Source: Fallopia convolvulus (lineage: Eukaryota; Streptophyta; Magnoliopsida; Caryophyllales; Polygonaceae). From it: a stretch of DNA of 64,000 nt. A program made the position numbers and the translations under genes. Under the pieces are notes generated by a model. It was not told the DNA's origin and made no database searches. It worked only from the letters and a program-made list of their open reading frames with translations. The stretch lies in NCBI GenBank assembly GCA_964016875.1, contig OZ024724.1, positions 9,286,501 through 9,350,500 on the forward strand. The letters run 5' to 3'. Numbering within the stretch: the stretch's first letter is position 1; every line of letters starts with the position of its first letter. Shown piece after piece: positions 55,109 to 64,000 of the stretch.

Positions 55109-55777
55109 AGGCAGTTCCCCGCATGATCTGGTTTTTCGCTCGTGGTGGCTCGCGGCGTCTTCGCAGCGTCTTGCTAATGGGAAATCCGAGAGGAATGAGT
55201 GGATTTGGAGAGGTTTTGAGGGAGATTTGGAGAATTTTTGTTTGGATTTTAGATGTGGATTTGAGGATTATTGAGTGGGAATTTCGAAATTTGGAAGTCG
55301 GATTTGGGTTTAGAATGGCGAAAGGGTTAAGGAAATGGGTTTGATTTTGATTTTTGGTGTAGTTGGAAAATTTCGGTTTGAGAGCTTGAAACAATGGAGG
55401 ATTGATAATGGAGGAGAAGTGAAGGTAGAAGAATAAGGGGAGAAGAGGGTAGGGCCGGCCGGTAGGTGAGGGGTAGAACCGGTATTTTCCGTCAAGTCCT
55501 TTTATATGTATATTTTTTTTATTTGTCTTGCGGATGAACAGTACCGCGATTGCGGTGAAGGACCCCGCGATCGCAGTGCTGTGTACTGGCACCTGTTCGC
55601 CTTTTTCTGTGTACTACGAGGAATAAATTCCCCAAAATATTTTTGTTCTTTCGAACCTAGTACCTGCGTGTTAGTCCGACAAGATTGAAAGGAAAAATAA
55701 AATAAAAAAACTAAAACTAAAAACCTAAAAAAACTATCCAAAATGATAAAATAAAATAATAAACAGAAAACTTACCT

Positions 55778-55826
55778 CGGGTTGCCTCCCGAGCAGCGCC
55801 TCTATTTAATGTCGTTGGCCCGACAT
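55778..55826 (-). other. conserved two-hairpin motif after the pol stop (F)
   Basis: On the coding strand: ATGTCG-GGCCAA-CGACAT, spacer with TTAAATAGAGGCGCT, then CTCGGG-AGGCAA-CCCGAG. It begins 11 bases after the stop. The second stem is 6 bp here and 4 bp in D, with an identical loop. Confidence 0.75.
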
Positions 55827-55836
55827 TTTAGCCCTT

Positions 55837-57372
55837 TTATTCAGCACCGGAATTTGGATAGGAAAGATCCAACTCTTCTAATACTTCTTGGCTGACTCCC
55901 TCATGATATTTCTTCAGTCTCTGACCATTAACTGTAAACACATTTTGAGAGTCCCCATCCAATAATTCCACAACCCCATGTGGAAAGACTTGAGTGATTC
56001 TAAATGGTCCAGCCCATCTGGAACGGAGTTTGCCTGGGAAGAGTGTGAGACGGGACTGAAATAGGAGGACCTTGTCTCCAACTTTGAACTCCTTCCTTAG
56101 GATGTTTTTGTCATGCTATGCTTTGGTTTTGTTCTTGTAATTCACAGCATTATCATATGCATCCAATCTCAACTCTTCCAATTCTTGCAATTGTAATTTC
56201 CTGAACTCTCCATTCTCTTTAATGTTGAAATTGCACTTCTTGACCGCCCAATAAGCTTTATGCTCAAGCTCAACCGGCAAGTGACAACCTTTGCCATAAA
56301 CCAATCTGAAGGGAGACATCCCGATGGGTGTCTTGTAAGCAGTACGGTAGGCCCATAAAGCATCATTGAGTCTCAAACTCCAATCTTTCCTGTTAGGCGC
56401 CACCGTCTTCTCCAGAATAGATTTTATCTCCCTGTTGGACACTTCAACTTGTCCATTGGTCTGGGGATGATAGGTTGTAGAGATCTTCTGAGTGACATGG
56501 TACTTCTTCAATAAAGCGCTCACAGTCTTGTTGCAAAAATGAGTACCTCTGTCACTTATTAGAGCTTTTGGAATCCCAAATCTGGAAAAAATGTTGTCCT
56601 TAAGGAAACCTGCAACTTCTTTTGAATCATCAGTTCTGGTGGCCTTTGCTTCCACCTACTTGGAAACATAGTCCACCGCAAGTAAAATGTACAGATTCCC
56701 ATAGGAAGAGGGGAAGGGTCCCATAAAATCAATGCCCCAAACATCAAAGACTTCACAGAATATCATGCGAGATTGAGGCATCTCATGTCTTTTAGAAATA
56801 TTACCCACTCTCTGACAACGATCACATGATTTACAGAAAGCATAAGCATCTCTAAAGATATGAGGCCAATAAAATCCAGCTTCTAAAATTTTCCTAGCAG
56901 TTTTATTAGTCCCAAAATGACCCCCACATGCATAGGAATGACAAAAAGAAAGGATAGATTGTACCTCAGAATCCGGAACACACCGTCGGATTACCTGGTC
57001 TATGCAGTGCTTCCATAAATAAGGATCATCCCACACATAGAATCGGGATTCATGACGAACCTTGTCCTTCTGGGCCTTGGTAAAAGTAGGTGGGAACTCC
57101 CTCGAGACAATGTAGTTGACAATATTTGCATACCATGGCCGAAATGAGTGGAACCCAAAAATGAATTCTTCAAATCGAGGTTCAGAATCGCTATCGAACT
57201 CAGCTCCGCGGGCGTGGCCGGTGTTCCGCGATCGTGGCCCAGTTTCAGCAGAATCACTGGTCTCAGATACAGATCCGCGGGCACGGGACACCTTCACCGC
57301 GATCGCGTAATCGTTGTTTCGAACTTCGAATAATGTTTCGTAAGGGAAACGTCCTTGAATCTGATCTTGGCT
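55837..57372 (-). pseudogene. integrase of element F
   Basis: The linker after RNase H carries about 60 residues absent from D, encoded by palindrome pairs. Then come the HHCC region (HSYACGGHF ... CKSCDRCQR), GIDFMGPFP, ISDRGTHF and GQVE, a complete D,D-35-E set, and a C-terminal SRWAGPFRITQVFPHGVV part. Stops TAG at about 56656 and 56116, both TGG in D or in the family. The TAA at 55837 is the natural end. Most residues needed for activity remain visible. Confidence 0.9.
57204..57310 (-). repeat. palindrome island in the RNase H-integrase linker of F
   Basis: CCGCGGGCGTGG/CCGCGATCGTGG at 57206/57226 (20 apart) and CCGCGGGCACGG/CCGCGATCGCGT at 57275/57297 (22 apart). D has no counterpart here, so this looks like an in-frame addition to F. 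Confidence 0.88.
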
Positions 57373-57373
57373 T

Positions 57374-59068
57374 CATGGCGTATTTTCTTCGTGCACAAGC
57401 CGACTTAGATGATCAGCCACCAGATTCTCAGCTCCCTTTTTGTCTCTGATCTCTATAACAAACTCACTCAGCAGGAGAATCCATCTAATCAGTCTTGGCT
57501 TAGCCTCCTTTTTCGTCATTATATAACGAAGCACTGCATGGTCTGAATATACTATCACCTTTGTCCCCAAAAGATACTGTCTGAACTTCTCCAAAGCAAA
57601 CACTACAACAAGCATTTCCTTTTCAGTGGTGGAGTAGTTTCTTTGGGCATCAATTAAGGTCATAGAGGCGTAATGTATAACATGGGATGCTCTATCTTCT
57701 TTTTGACCCAAAACAGCCCCAACAGCGTAGTCACTTGCATCACACATGATCTCAAAAGGTTGAGACCAATTTGGGGCTTGAATTATTGGTGCATTTGTTA
57801 GGCGTGATTTCAGCTCATCAAACGCCTTTTTGCATGCCTCATTGAACTCAAAGGGCACCTCCTTTTTCAACAAATCACATAATGGGGCCGAGATCTTGGA
57901 AAAGTCTAATAAACCTGCGATAGAACCCTGCATGGCCTAGAAAAGAACGCACTTCACGCACATTAGTAGGATAAGGCAAGGACTGAATGATATCAATCCT
58001 TGCCTTATCGACCTCAATACCCCTGGATGACACTATATGACCTAAAACGATGCCTTGCTCAACCATAAAGTGACACTTCTCAGAGTTTAGAACCAAATTG
58101 GTTTCTACACATCTTTGAAGGACTAAAGAAAGATGGTTTAAACAGGCATCAAAGTCATCACCATGTACTGTAAAGTCATCCATAAAAACTTCAATAAAAT
58201 TTTCAATATACTCAGAAAAGATGCTTACCATACACCGTTGGAATGTACCGGGTGCGTTACACAATCTGAATGGCATTCTGCGGTATGCAAAATTGCCAAA
58301 CGGACATGTAAATGTCGTTTTCTCTTGATCCTCCGGTGCAATAGCAATCTGAAAATACCCTGAATAGCCATCTAAAAAGAAATAATAGGAACGACCGGCA
58401 AGTCGCTCAAGCATTTGATCAATGAATGGAAAGGGAAAGTGATCTTTTCTGGTTACCGCATTCAGCTTACGGTAATCAATGCAGACTCTCCAACCAGTCT
58501 GAACTCGTGTGGGGACTAATTCCCCATGCACATTTTCTACCACTGTGATTCCGACCTTCTTGGGCACAACTTGGGTCGGACTAACCCACTGACTATCAGA
58601 GATGGGATAAATCATACCTGCCTGTAGGAGCTTCAGTACCTCCTTTTTTACTACCTCCATCATAGGTGGGTTGAGCCTTCTTTGTGGCTGTCTGGATGGC
58701 TTGGCACCATTGTCTAGGAGGATCCTATGCATGCATGTAGAAGGACTAATCCCTTTAATGTCAACAATAGTCCATCCTAGAGCTGTCTTGTACTCTTTCA
58801 GTACCTGCACCAATATTTCTTCTTCCTCCTTGGACAGTGTGTTGGAAATAATGACAAGCAAAGTGTCACCATCTCCAAGAAAAGCATATTTTAAATGCTC
58901 AGGGAGTTGTTTAAGCTCAATTTCAGGTGCCTGTACTACAGAAGGAAGCAATTTCTCCCTAGGGAGAGTTAGTGGTATGGACCCAATGGCCAAAGCATCA
59001 GCAGGAGTGTCATAGCATGCATTCAGATCAGCAAAAATTTCATGATATCTCTCAGGTAATTCATAATC
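57374..59068 (-). pseudogene. reverse transcriptase and RNase H of element F
   Basis: In frame with gag-PR through a TAG at about 59069. RT: SRQPQRRLNPPM, WRVCIDYRKLNAVTRKDHFP, FLDGYSGYFQ, YRRMPFRLCNAP (Arg where D has Gly), and FMDDF at about 58171-58186. One frameshift near 57915 at the RT end. RNase H: CDASDYAVGAVLG, TEKEMLVVVFALEKFR and YSDHAVLRYI. It ends at the in-frame TGA at 57373. Copies the RNA genome into DNA in intact relatives. Confidence 0.92.
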
Positions 59069-61519
59069 CTAGCATGCAGGATCTATGTCATTCTCTAGAA
59101 CAGATTGCAAGTCATCTACATAGGTAGTATCAAATACATCTTGTACAATCTGATCAATTACATCAACTGAGCATAGAGAGTGATCATCCTGGGGGTATTT
59201 CATAGCATTATCCATACTATATTCAAATTTCTCCCCATCAAATTCCATAGTTAGGACACCCTTACACATATCAATTTTTGTTCTAGCAGTTTTCATGAAA
59301 GGACGTCCTAACAGAATGGGTGCAGCATGCACATCATGATCCATATCAAGCACATAAAAATCAGCAGGGAAAATCAGATTATCTACCATAACAAGGACAT
59401 CTTCAACAACCCCTTTCGGGTAAACTGTAGATCTATCAACTAATTGAACAATAACACCAGTTTCATGCAAGGGTCCTAGGCCTAGTGAAGTGTAAACAGA
59501 GTAAGGCATAACATTAATAGAAACTCCTAAATCAAGCATGGCTTTATCTATTTTAGTTTCTCCTATTATGCAGGGAATGCTGAACATGCCAGGATCACTG
59601 CACTTTTTAGGCATGCGCCTTTGAAATACAGCGGAGAAATGTTCACTGACCTTAACTTTCTGTTTTCCTTTTAATTTTTGTTTCCTTTTGATAGTGCATA
59701 ATTCTTTCAGAAATTTAGCAAACCTAGGAACACTTTTAATTAGATTGAGCAAAGGGATATTTACCTCACACTTGGAAAACATCTCAAAGATCTCCTTATC
59801 ATTCTCTGGCTTCCTTGTGTCTTTTAGTGCTTCAGGGAAAGGAGGGGGTGGCTTCTGAGAAACCATAGAAGGGAAATCTGGGCGAACATAAGCATTTTCG
59901 GGCTCAGCTACAGATCTGCGGGCACGATCGAGAGGGTCCCGCGGTCGCGGAATTTCGGGTTTTTTAGGATCCGATTTTTCACCGTCTCCGCGATCGCGGA
60001 GGTTGGTCACCGCAGGCGCGGAGGCTTCGTCCAGAACCACCATGCTCTCAGTTGGGGTTCCGCGATCGCGGGAGCTGTTCACCGCGGGCACGGAATCGGT
60101 CTTCAGAAAATCAGAACTGTCAGCTCGTGGATCGTCATTCACCTCCACGTCCCTATTTAGTTCTTTTCCACTTCTCAATGTGATAGAACTCACATTCTCC
60201 CTTGGATTGATAGGTTGTGATGGTAATTTTCCAGAATCTCTGGCCTCCAATTTGCTAACTGCAGTTGCCAGTTGACTGATCTGTGTCTCTATATTTTTTA
60301 TACTAGCTTGAGTACTCTTGATGCTAGTTTGCATGTTCTGTCCCAGCTGGTCTACTGTGTTAGCTAGCCTGGCAAACATCTCTTCAACATTGAATGAGTT
60401 GTTTTGATTTTGAACTGGAGGTCTAGGAACATAGGGTTGCTTGGGTTTCTGATTTCCTCCTTGTTGATGATTATATTGAGGCTGATTCTGATTCCCATAC
60501 CTCAGATTTGGATGGGCCCCCCAACCTGGGTTGTATGTATTAGAGTATGGATCAAAATGAGGTTCCTGGAGTTGTGGATAGGCATCAGTAGGATGTAGTG
60601 TATCAGCACATATTTCGCATGCCTTTAATTGTTGATGGGTTCCTGACAGCATGAACCTCTTCATCATATCTTTCAACTCTGCCATTTCAGCTTTTAAAAC
60701 AGACGAGGAGTCCACAACATTGACTCCTTTAGTGCCAGTTCTTTTGTTGAATTGCCTTGAGTTCTCAGATAGCTCAGAGAAGAGCTCAAGGGCATCTGCT
60801 GGTGTCTTATTCATCAGGCTCCCACCACAAGCTGCATTCACCATTCTACGCTCTTCATCCAGTAATCCACCAAAGAAATACAGTACCAGGTCTTGATCAG
60901 AATACCCATGATATGGACAGCTGGCACACAGTCTCTTGAATCGCTCATGATAATCATACAGACTCTCCCCAACCTGTTGCTCAATGTTGCTCAAGCTCTT
61001 CTTCAGACTGTTCTGTTTGGTGGCAGGGAAGTATTTCTCCAAGAACGCCGCTTTCATCTTATTCCAGGTATTTATTGATCCTGGAGAAAGATAGTAGAGC
61101 CACTCATTGGCTGAATCCTTCAAAGAAAAAGGAAACGCCCTCAATTTGATCTGGTCCTCAGTTACATCAACAGGCTTCATACTTGAGCAGACCTGATCAA
61201 ATTCAGCAAGATGCTTATTTGGATCTTCTCCACCATGCCCATGGAATTGGGGCAAAAGATGGATCAAACCCGATTTCAACTCAAACTTAACACCGTCATT
61301 CAGCGTAGGAAACTCAACAGCCAGAGGTTGTTGTTGACAGTTTGGGGCAGTTAGCTGCCTCAAAGTCTGATCTCCCATTGTCTCAGTTTCAGCAGAATTC
61401 AAGTTGAAAGGTAATTCACGGAGTTGTTCCCGAGCTTCACGTCTCAACCTGCAAAGAGTCCTTTCGATTTCTGAATCAAGAGGAAAAATAGAAGAATCAG
61501 TAGCACGAGTGTGGACCAT
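59069..61519 (-). pseudogene. gag-protease of element F
   Basis: 816 codons from ATG 61519, same start as D, open throughout. Gag core with AFPFSLKDSANEWLYYL, FLEKYFPATKQ and YDYHERFKRLC. The zinc knuckle reads CEICADTLHPTDAY (about residues 300-313), so the last Cys is Tyr. An asparagine/glutamine-rich segment and a palindrome-encoded linker (SRDRGTPT, LRDRGD, PRPRD) follow. Then protease with MLDLGVSINVMPYSVY, where the usual DLGAS is DLGVS, and ILLGRPFMKTARTKID. A TAG separates it from RT, where D reads on in another frame. Open but probably impaired. Confidence 0.9.
59912..60105 (-). repeat. palindrome island in the gag-PR linker of F
   Basis: CCGCGATCGCGG/CCGCAGGCGCGG at 59988/60010 (22 apart), CCGCGATCGCGG/CCGCGGGCACGG at 60060/60082 (22 apart), and a third pair, less regular, near 59917/59939. 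Confidence 0.88.
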
Positions 61520-61575
61520 AAACTAGGGTCCACACCAGAGTTGGTAGCAATAAAAACATAGAATGAACAAAAGTG

Positions 61576-61593
61576 TCCCCGGCAACGGCGCCA
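61576..61593 (-). other. primer binding site of F, tRNA-Asp
   Basis: The plus strand reads TCCCCGGCAACGGCGCCA, identical to that of A, five bases from the LTR edge at 61599. Confidence 0.92.
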
Positions 61594-61598
61594 AAATT

Positions 61599-62796
61599 TG
61601 ACTGGCTTAAAGTCGTCGTGCCAAATCAAAGATAAATCCCTAGTTACACAACTAGTATAGTCGGTAAGTCGGGGTCGAACCCAAGAGACACTTTGTATCC
61701 TATGTTTTATTACTATCAACTCAAAGAAGTAACAAAAGGGGGGATTTTTGGTATTTTAATCTAAAACTAGGAAAATTAAAGCAGACAAGACAAACAAACA
61801 AAGCAAAGGTTGGATTTTTATCAATTAGGGAAAACAATTCTATTCAAGTACCTACTTTTCTTCCTCAAGTTATTGATCCTAGATTCAATCAAGTTATTTC
61901 TTTCAGTTATAAGGACATGGCAACGAGACATGCAACTTAACATCCAAACAGTTCATGAAACGATCATAAATAATAAGGATATTAGCATTAAGAACAAGGA
62001 TAAACAGGATACATGCAATTGAATTCCAACGAGTCAAACAATCAACATGCATTCAAATCTCTTCTCAATTGTTTTAGTCCAACGAGTCCTAAATCAATTG
62101 AGTTGCTACAAAGATTAGGCTTTGCTACGAGAAAACCTAGATCTAGCAATAGATAATATCAATTCCAACAAGTTGGCCAGACAAGCAGAAATCAACACAA
62201 TCAATAATAATTAAGCACAAGAGAATTGAAATAACCTGTAGAAATAAACCTGAATAGACGAATCTCACAACAACTTGAGTCTCAAAAGCTTCAACTCGAA
62301 TAGAATATAAGGAGTTTAGTTCTCCATAAGAGAGAAAAACATAAAAGGTCTGAAATTAGGTCTAGCAGAATACCAAACAAAGTCTGAAAACTAAACTTAA
62401 ATAGTCTCGAAAAATATCGGAATAAAAATATAAAAGACAACTAAAATAAAAGATAAATAGATGGATAAAACGCCGCCTCGGATCTTGCTGACGTGGACTT
62501 CCGCGACCGCGGTGAACAACCTCCGCGACCGCGGACTGCAGAATCTTCCTTCGAGTCAACGTTGACCCGCGACCGCGGCCTTAGGCTACCGCGATCGCAG
62601 CACTTAGTCTTGGCTCCACCGCGGACTGCTCAGCTCCGCGGCCTTCACTTCTCGATCTTCTAGTCCCGACTTCAATTCTTCCAATTTTCTTCAAGTCTTC
62701 GGTCTTCTACTCGTATATCATTACAAGCACTAAACGGACCTAAATCTATACATAAAATGTATTAACTAGTCCTAATTATGCTATATGAAATACAAC
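61599..62796 (-). repeat. 5' LTR of element F (about 1200 bp)
   Basis: Starts TGACTGGCTTAAAG on the plus strand. It ends in GAAATACAAC, followed at once by E gag; the terminal ATATCA seen at 53061-53066 is missing. Palindrome pairs at 62501/62523 and 62567/62589, both 22 apart. Confidence 0.92.
62499..62642 (-). repeat. palindrome island in the F LTR
   Basis: CCGCGACCGCGG at 62501 and 62523, again at 62567, and CCGCGATCGCAG at 62589; both pairs are 22 bp apart. Two further degenerate copies lie near 62618-62642. The left LTR has the same set. Confidence 0.9.
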
Positions 62797-64000
62797 CGAA
62801 ATCAGATGGAGGCATTAAAGACCGAGAAGGAAGGCGCTGCCGCCGAGGCTGAGCGTCAACGAGCTACCAATGCTCGTCTACAGGAAGAGCTGAATGCCTA
62901 TCCGAGGAATGCCAAACAGTACATGCATCCAGAACTGAGAGTGCCAGAGTCTCCAATTGTGCTTCCAGAGATAGAGAAATCTTTTGAGATTAAATCTCAA
63001 TTCATATCCTTGATCAAACGGGCTCAGTTTGAAGGGAAACCTACTGAATGCCCTATGGAACATATTAGGAATTTTCTTGACTTATGTGACGTCATAGATG
63101 CAAAAGGTGTCTCACTTGAATATGTTCTGTGAAAAGATTTTAGATGGTCTCTTTCTGGAAAGGTCCTGAGCTGGTTGGAGAGCTTACCTCCTAAATCTAT
63201 CAGGACTTGGAAGAACTTGTATGATCGATTTCTTACAAAATTCTTCCCGCCTGCCAAGAAAACAGAGTTGAGAAAACGCATCACCTCTTATCACCAGCTG
63301 CCTAATGAAACATTTGTTGAAACATGGGAAAGATTTAAAGAGATGCTTAGACAATGCCCTACTCATGGGCAACCTTTATATGTTCTGCAAGAAATCTTTT
63401 TCCAAGGTATCAACGCAGAGACCAAGAACAACATCAACACGCATACTGCGTGCGATATTATAGAGATGGACCCAAGGGCTGCATGGGAATAGCTGGATAA
63501 GCTGTCCAATTATGATGCCATGTATGGAACCCAGTAGACTCCACAGCCCCAGAAATGTCTCTACATACCTAACCGAGACGAAGTTGACCCGGATGTCAAA
63601 AATCAATTCCTGCAAGATGAGGTCAACCGTCTGAAGAAGCAAGTAAGTTTTCTGAAATTCTCTCAATCATGTCAAGAATGTGGTTCTTCTGCACATAGTA
63701 CTTCTGCTTGCACTAACATAGAGCAGGTTAGATCCTCTGAGACAATTGCTGAGAAGAATTATATGAGAGGGCCATACAGGAACCAACCTATCTATTTTGT
63801 AGGTCAAACAATTATCAGGCATGGGGCAATCAGAATACAAATCAAAACTATGCAGCGCCTCCGCCAGATAGATGACCTGCACCCTATCGACCTCCAGGCC
63901 ATCAGGAGCCACCATCATGGGTTCAAGGATTACATGAAGGCATTAACGGAGTGACCAACAAAGTTAACGAAGTGACCAACAAGGTTAACGAAGTTCAAGC
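62797..64000 (+). pseudogene. gag of element E, second (right) copy, runs off the window
   Basis: Begins within the coiled coil (NQMEALKTEKEG) directly after the F LTR; the ATG at 62785 belongs to the LTR. In-frame stops TGA 63130, TAG 63490 and TAG near 63535. Gag core with FPPAKKTELRKRI and YHQLPNETFVETWE, zinc knuckle CQECGSSAHSTSAC at about 63675-63716, then a frameshift near 63795. The last bases show a 21-bp tandem repeat. Continues beyond 64000. Confidence 0.87.
63950..63991 (+). repeat. 21-bp tandem repeat at the end of E gag
   Basis: GTGACCAACAA(A/G)GTTAACGAA occurs twice in a row. A has a single, different unit here (GTGAACAACAAAGTTGATGAC). Each unit encodes seven residues (VTNKVNE), one heptad. 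Confidence 0.85.

Larger units (their letters stand above)
55007..55836 (-). other. leader between integrase and ORF3 of F
   Basis: Noncoding. The two-hairpin motif lies next to the integrase stop (55778-55826). Palindrome pairs at 55544/55565 (21 apart) and 55074/55096 (22 apart, just upstream of the ORF3 ATG). Confidence 0.75.
51565..62796 (-). mobile_element. element F: full-length Athila-like Ty3/gypsy element
   Basis: Minus strand: 5' LTR 61599-62796, primer site, gag-PR, RT-RNase H, integrase, ORF3, polypurine tract, 3' LTR region 51565-53066. The LTRs are very similar, and the coding region has only one frameshift and about four stops. The flanks do not match (GCTTA on the left, CCGAA on the right), the right LTR lacks its last six or so bases, and the left LTR contains a gag piece. 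The present structure therefore reflects recombination as well as insertion. Confidence 0.93.
49429..64000 (+). mobile_element. element E: A-type element, interrupted and rearranged by F
   Basis: 5' LTR 49429-50920, primer site and gag start to 51564, then element F, then a second gag copy from 62797 to the window end. Same LTR type and gag type as A, opposite strand. The gag region from NQMEALK to WLESL is present on both sides of F. Its 3' end lies outside the window, so autonomy cannot be judged. Left flank AACAA. Confidence 0.88.

Noticed and set aside
61444..61719. 91-codon minus-strand frame overlapping the gag start of F
   Set aside because: It spans the LTR edge and primer site and overlaps gag in another frame; a shadow.

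Overview
The window looks like repeat-rich nuclear DNA of a flowering plant, probably a eudicot. There is no bacterial-style gene organisation, no CRISPR array, no rRNA, and no intact host protein gene that I can support. About four fifths of it is transposable elements, mostly Ty3/gypsy LTR retrotransposons of Athila-like layout: a primer site for tRNA-Asp, gag-PR(-RT-RH-IN), then a third ORF. They are nested in each other and in LINEs. Every coding region carries at least one stop or frameshift, so this is a graveyard, although elements D and F are recent enough to align almost end to end with active-type proteins.

Layout: 1-3120 is unassigned AT- and TG-rich sequence. 3121-13570 (minus) is element A, with both LTRs, gag-protease and ORF3 but no RT, RNase H or integrase. 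13571-17631 is intergenic, with a tRNA-like relic, a 149-bp tandem repeat between 15-bp inverted repeats, and a 5'-truncated LINE tail with 19-bp target duplications. 17632-20786 (plus) is element G, a small LTR element with an initiator-Met primer site and a degenerate ORF of unknown function. 20986-28949 (minus) is a LINE split by element B (21711-27254, minus), an internally deleted relative of A with a perfect CTGCC duplication. 28950-29222 is an unplaced fragment. 29223-30419 (plus) is a partial LTR (C1), cut by element C2 (30420-46861, plus). C2 is itself split in its gag-PR ORF by full-length element D (33850-46518, plus; duplication GATGC). 46862-49428 is an AT-rich LTR-like segment (H) with a tRNA-like hairpin. 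From 49429 to the window end is element E (plus), interrupted by full-length element F (51565-62796, minus) in a rearranged way that left duplicated gag segments.

How the parts work together: in an intact element of this type, LTR-driven RNA is primed at the tRNA-Asp site next to the 5' LTR. Gag packages it, PR processes the polyprotein, and RT/RNase H and integrase copy and insert it. ORF3 follows pol; here it has basic, acidic, coiled-coil and proline/tyrosine-rich segments but no visible signal peptide or membrane anchor, so it does not look like an envelope protein.

Two signals seem to deserve most attention. First, each family is studded with its own short palindrome (CGTTAACG in A/B/C1/E, a GGTCGNTACCGA-like form in C2, CCGCGATCGCGG in F, TTGCGCGG/CCGCGCAA in D). 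In the A/B/C/E group and F these usually come in pairs about 21-22 bp apart, and they sit at corresponding places: LTR, gag-PR linker, the leader before ORF3. Second, directly after the PR or pol stop codon of A, D and F lies a conserved noncoding motif that folds as two hairpins with constant loops and compensating stem changes. F has a further pair of covarying hairpins with GAAA tetraloops in its 3' region. All coordinates and pairings were read by eye; boundaries may be off by a few bases.
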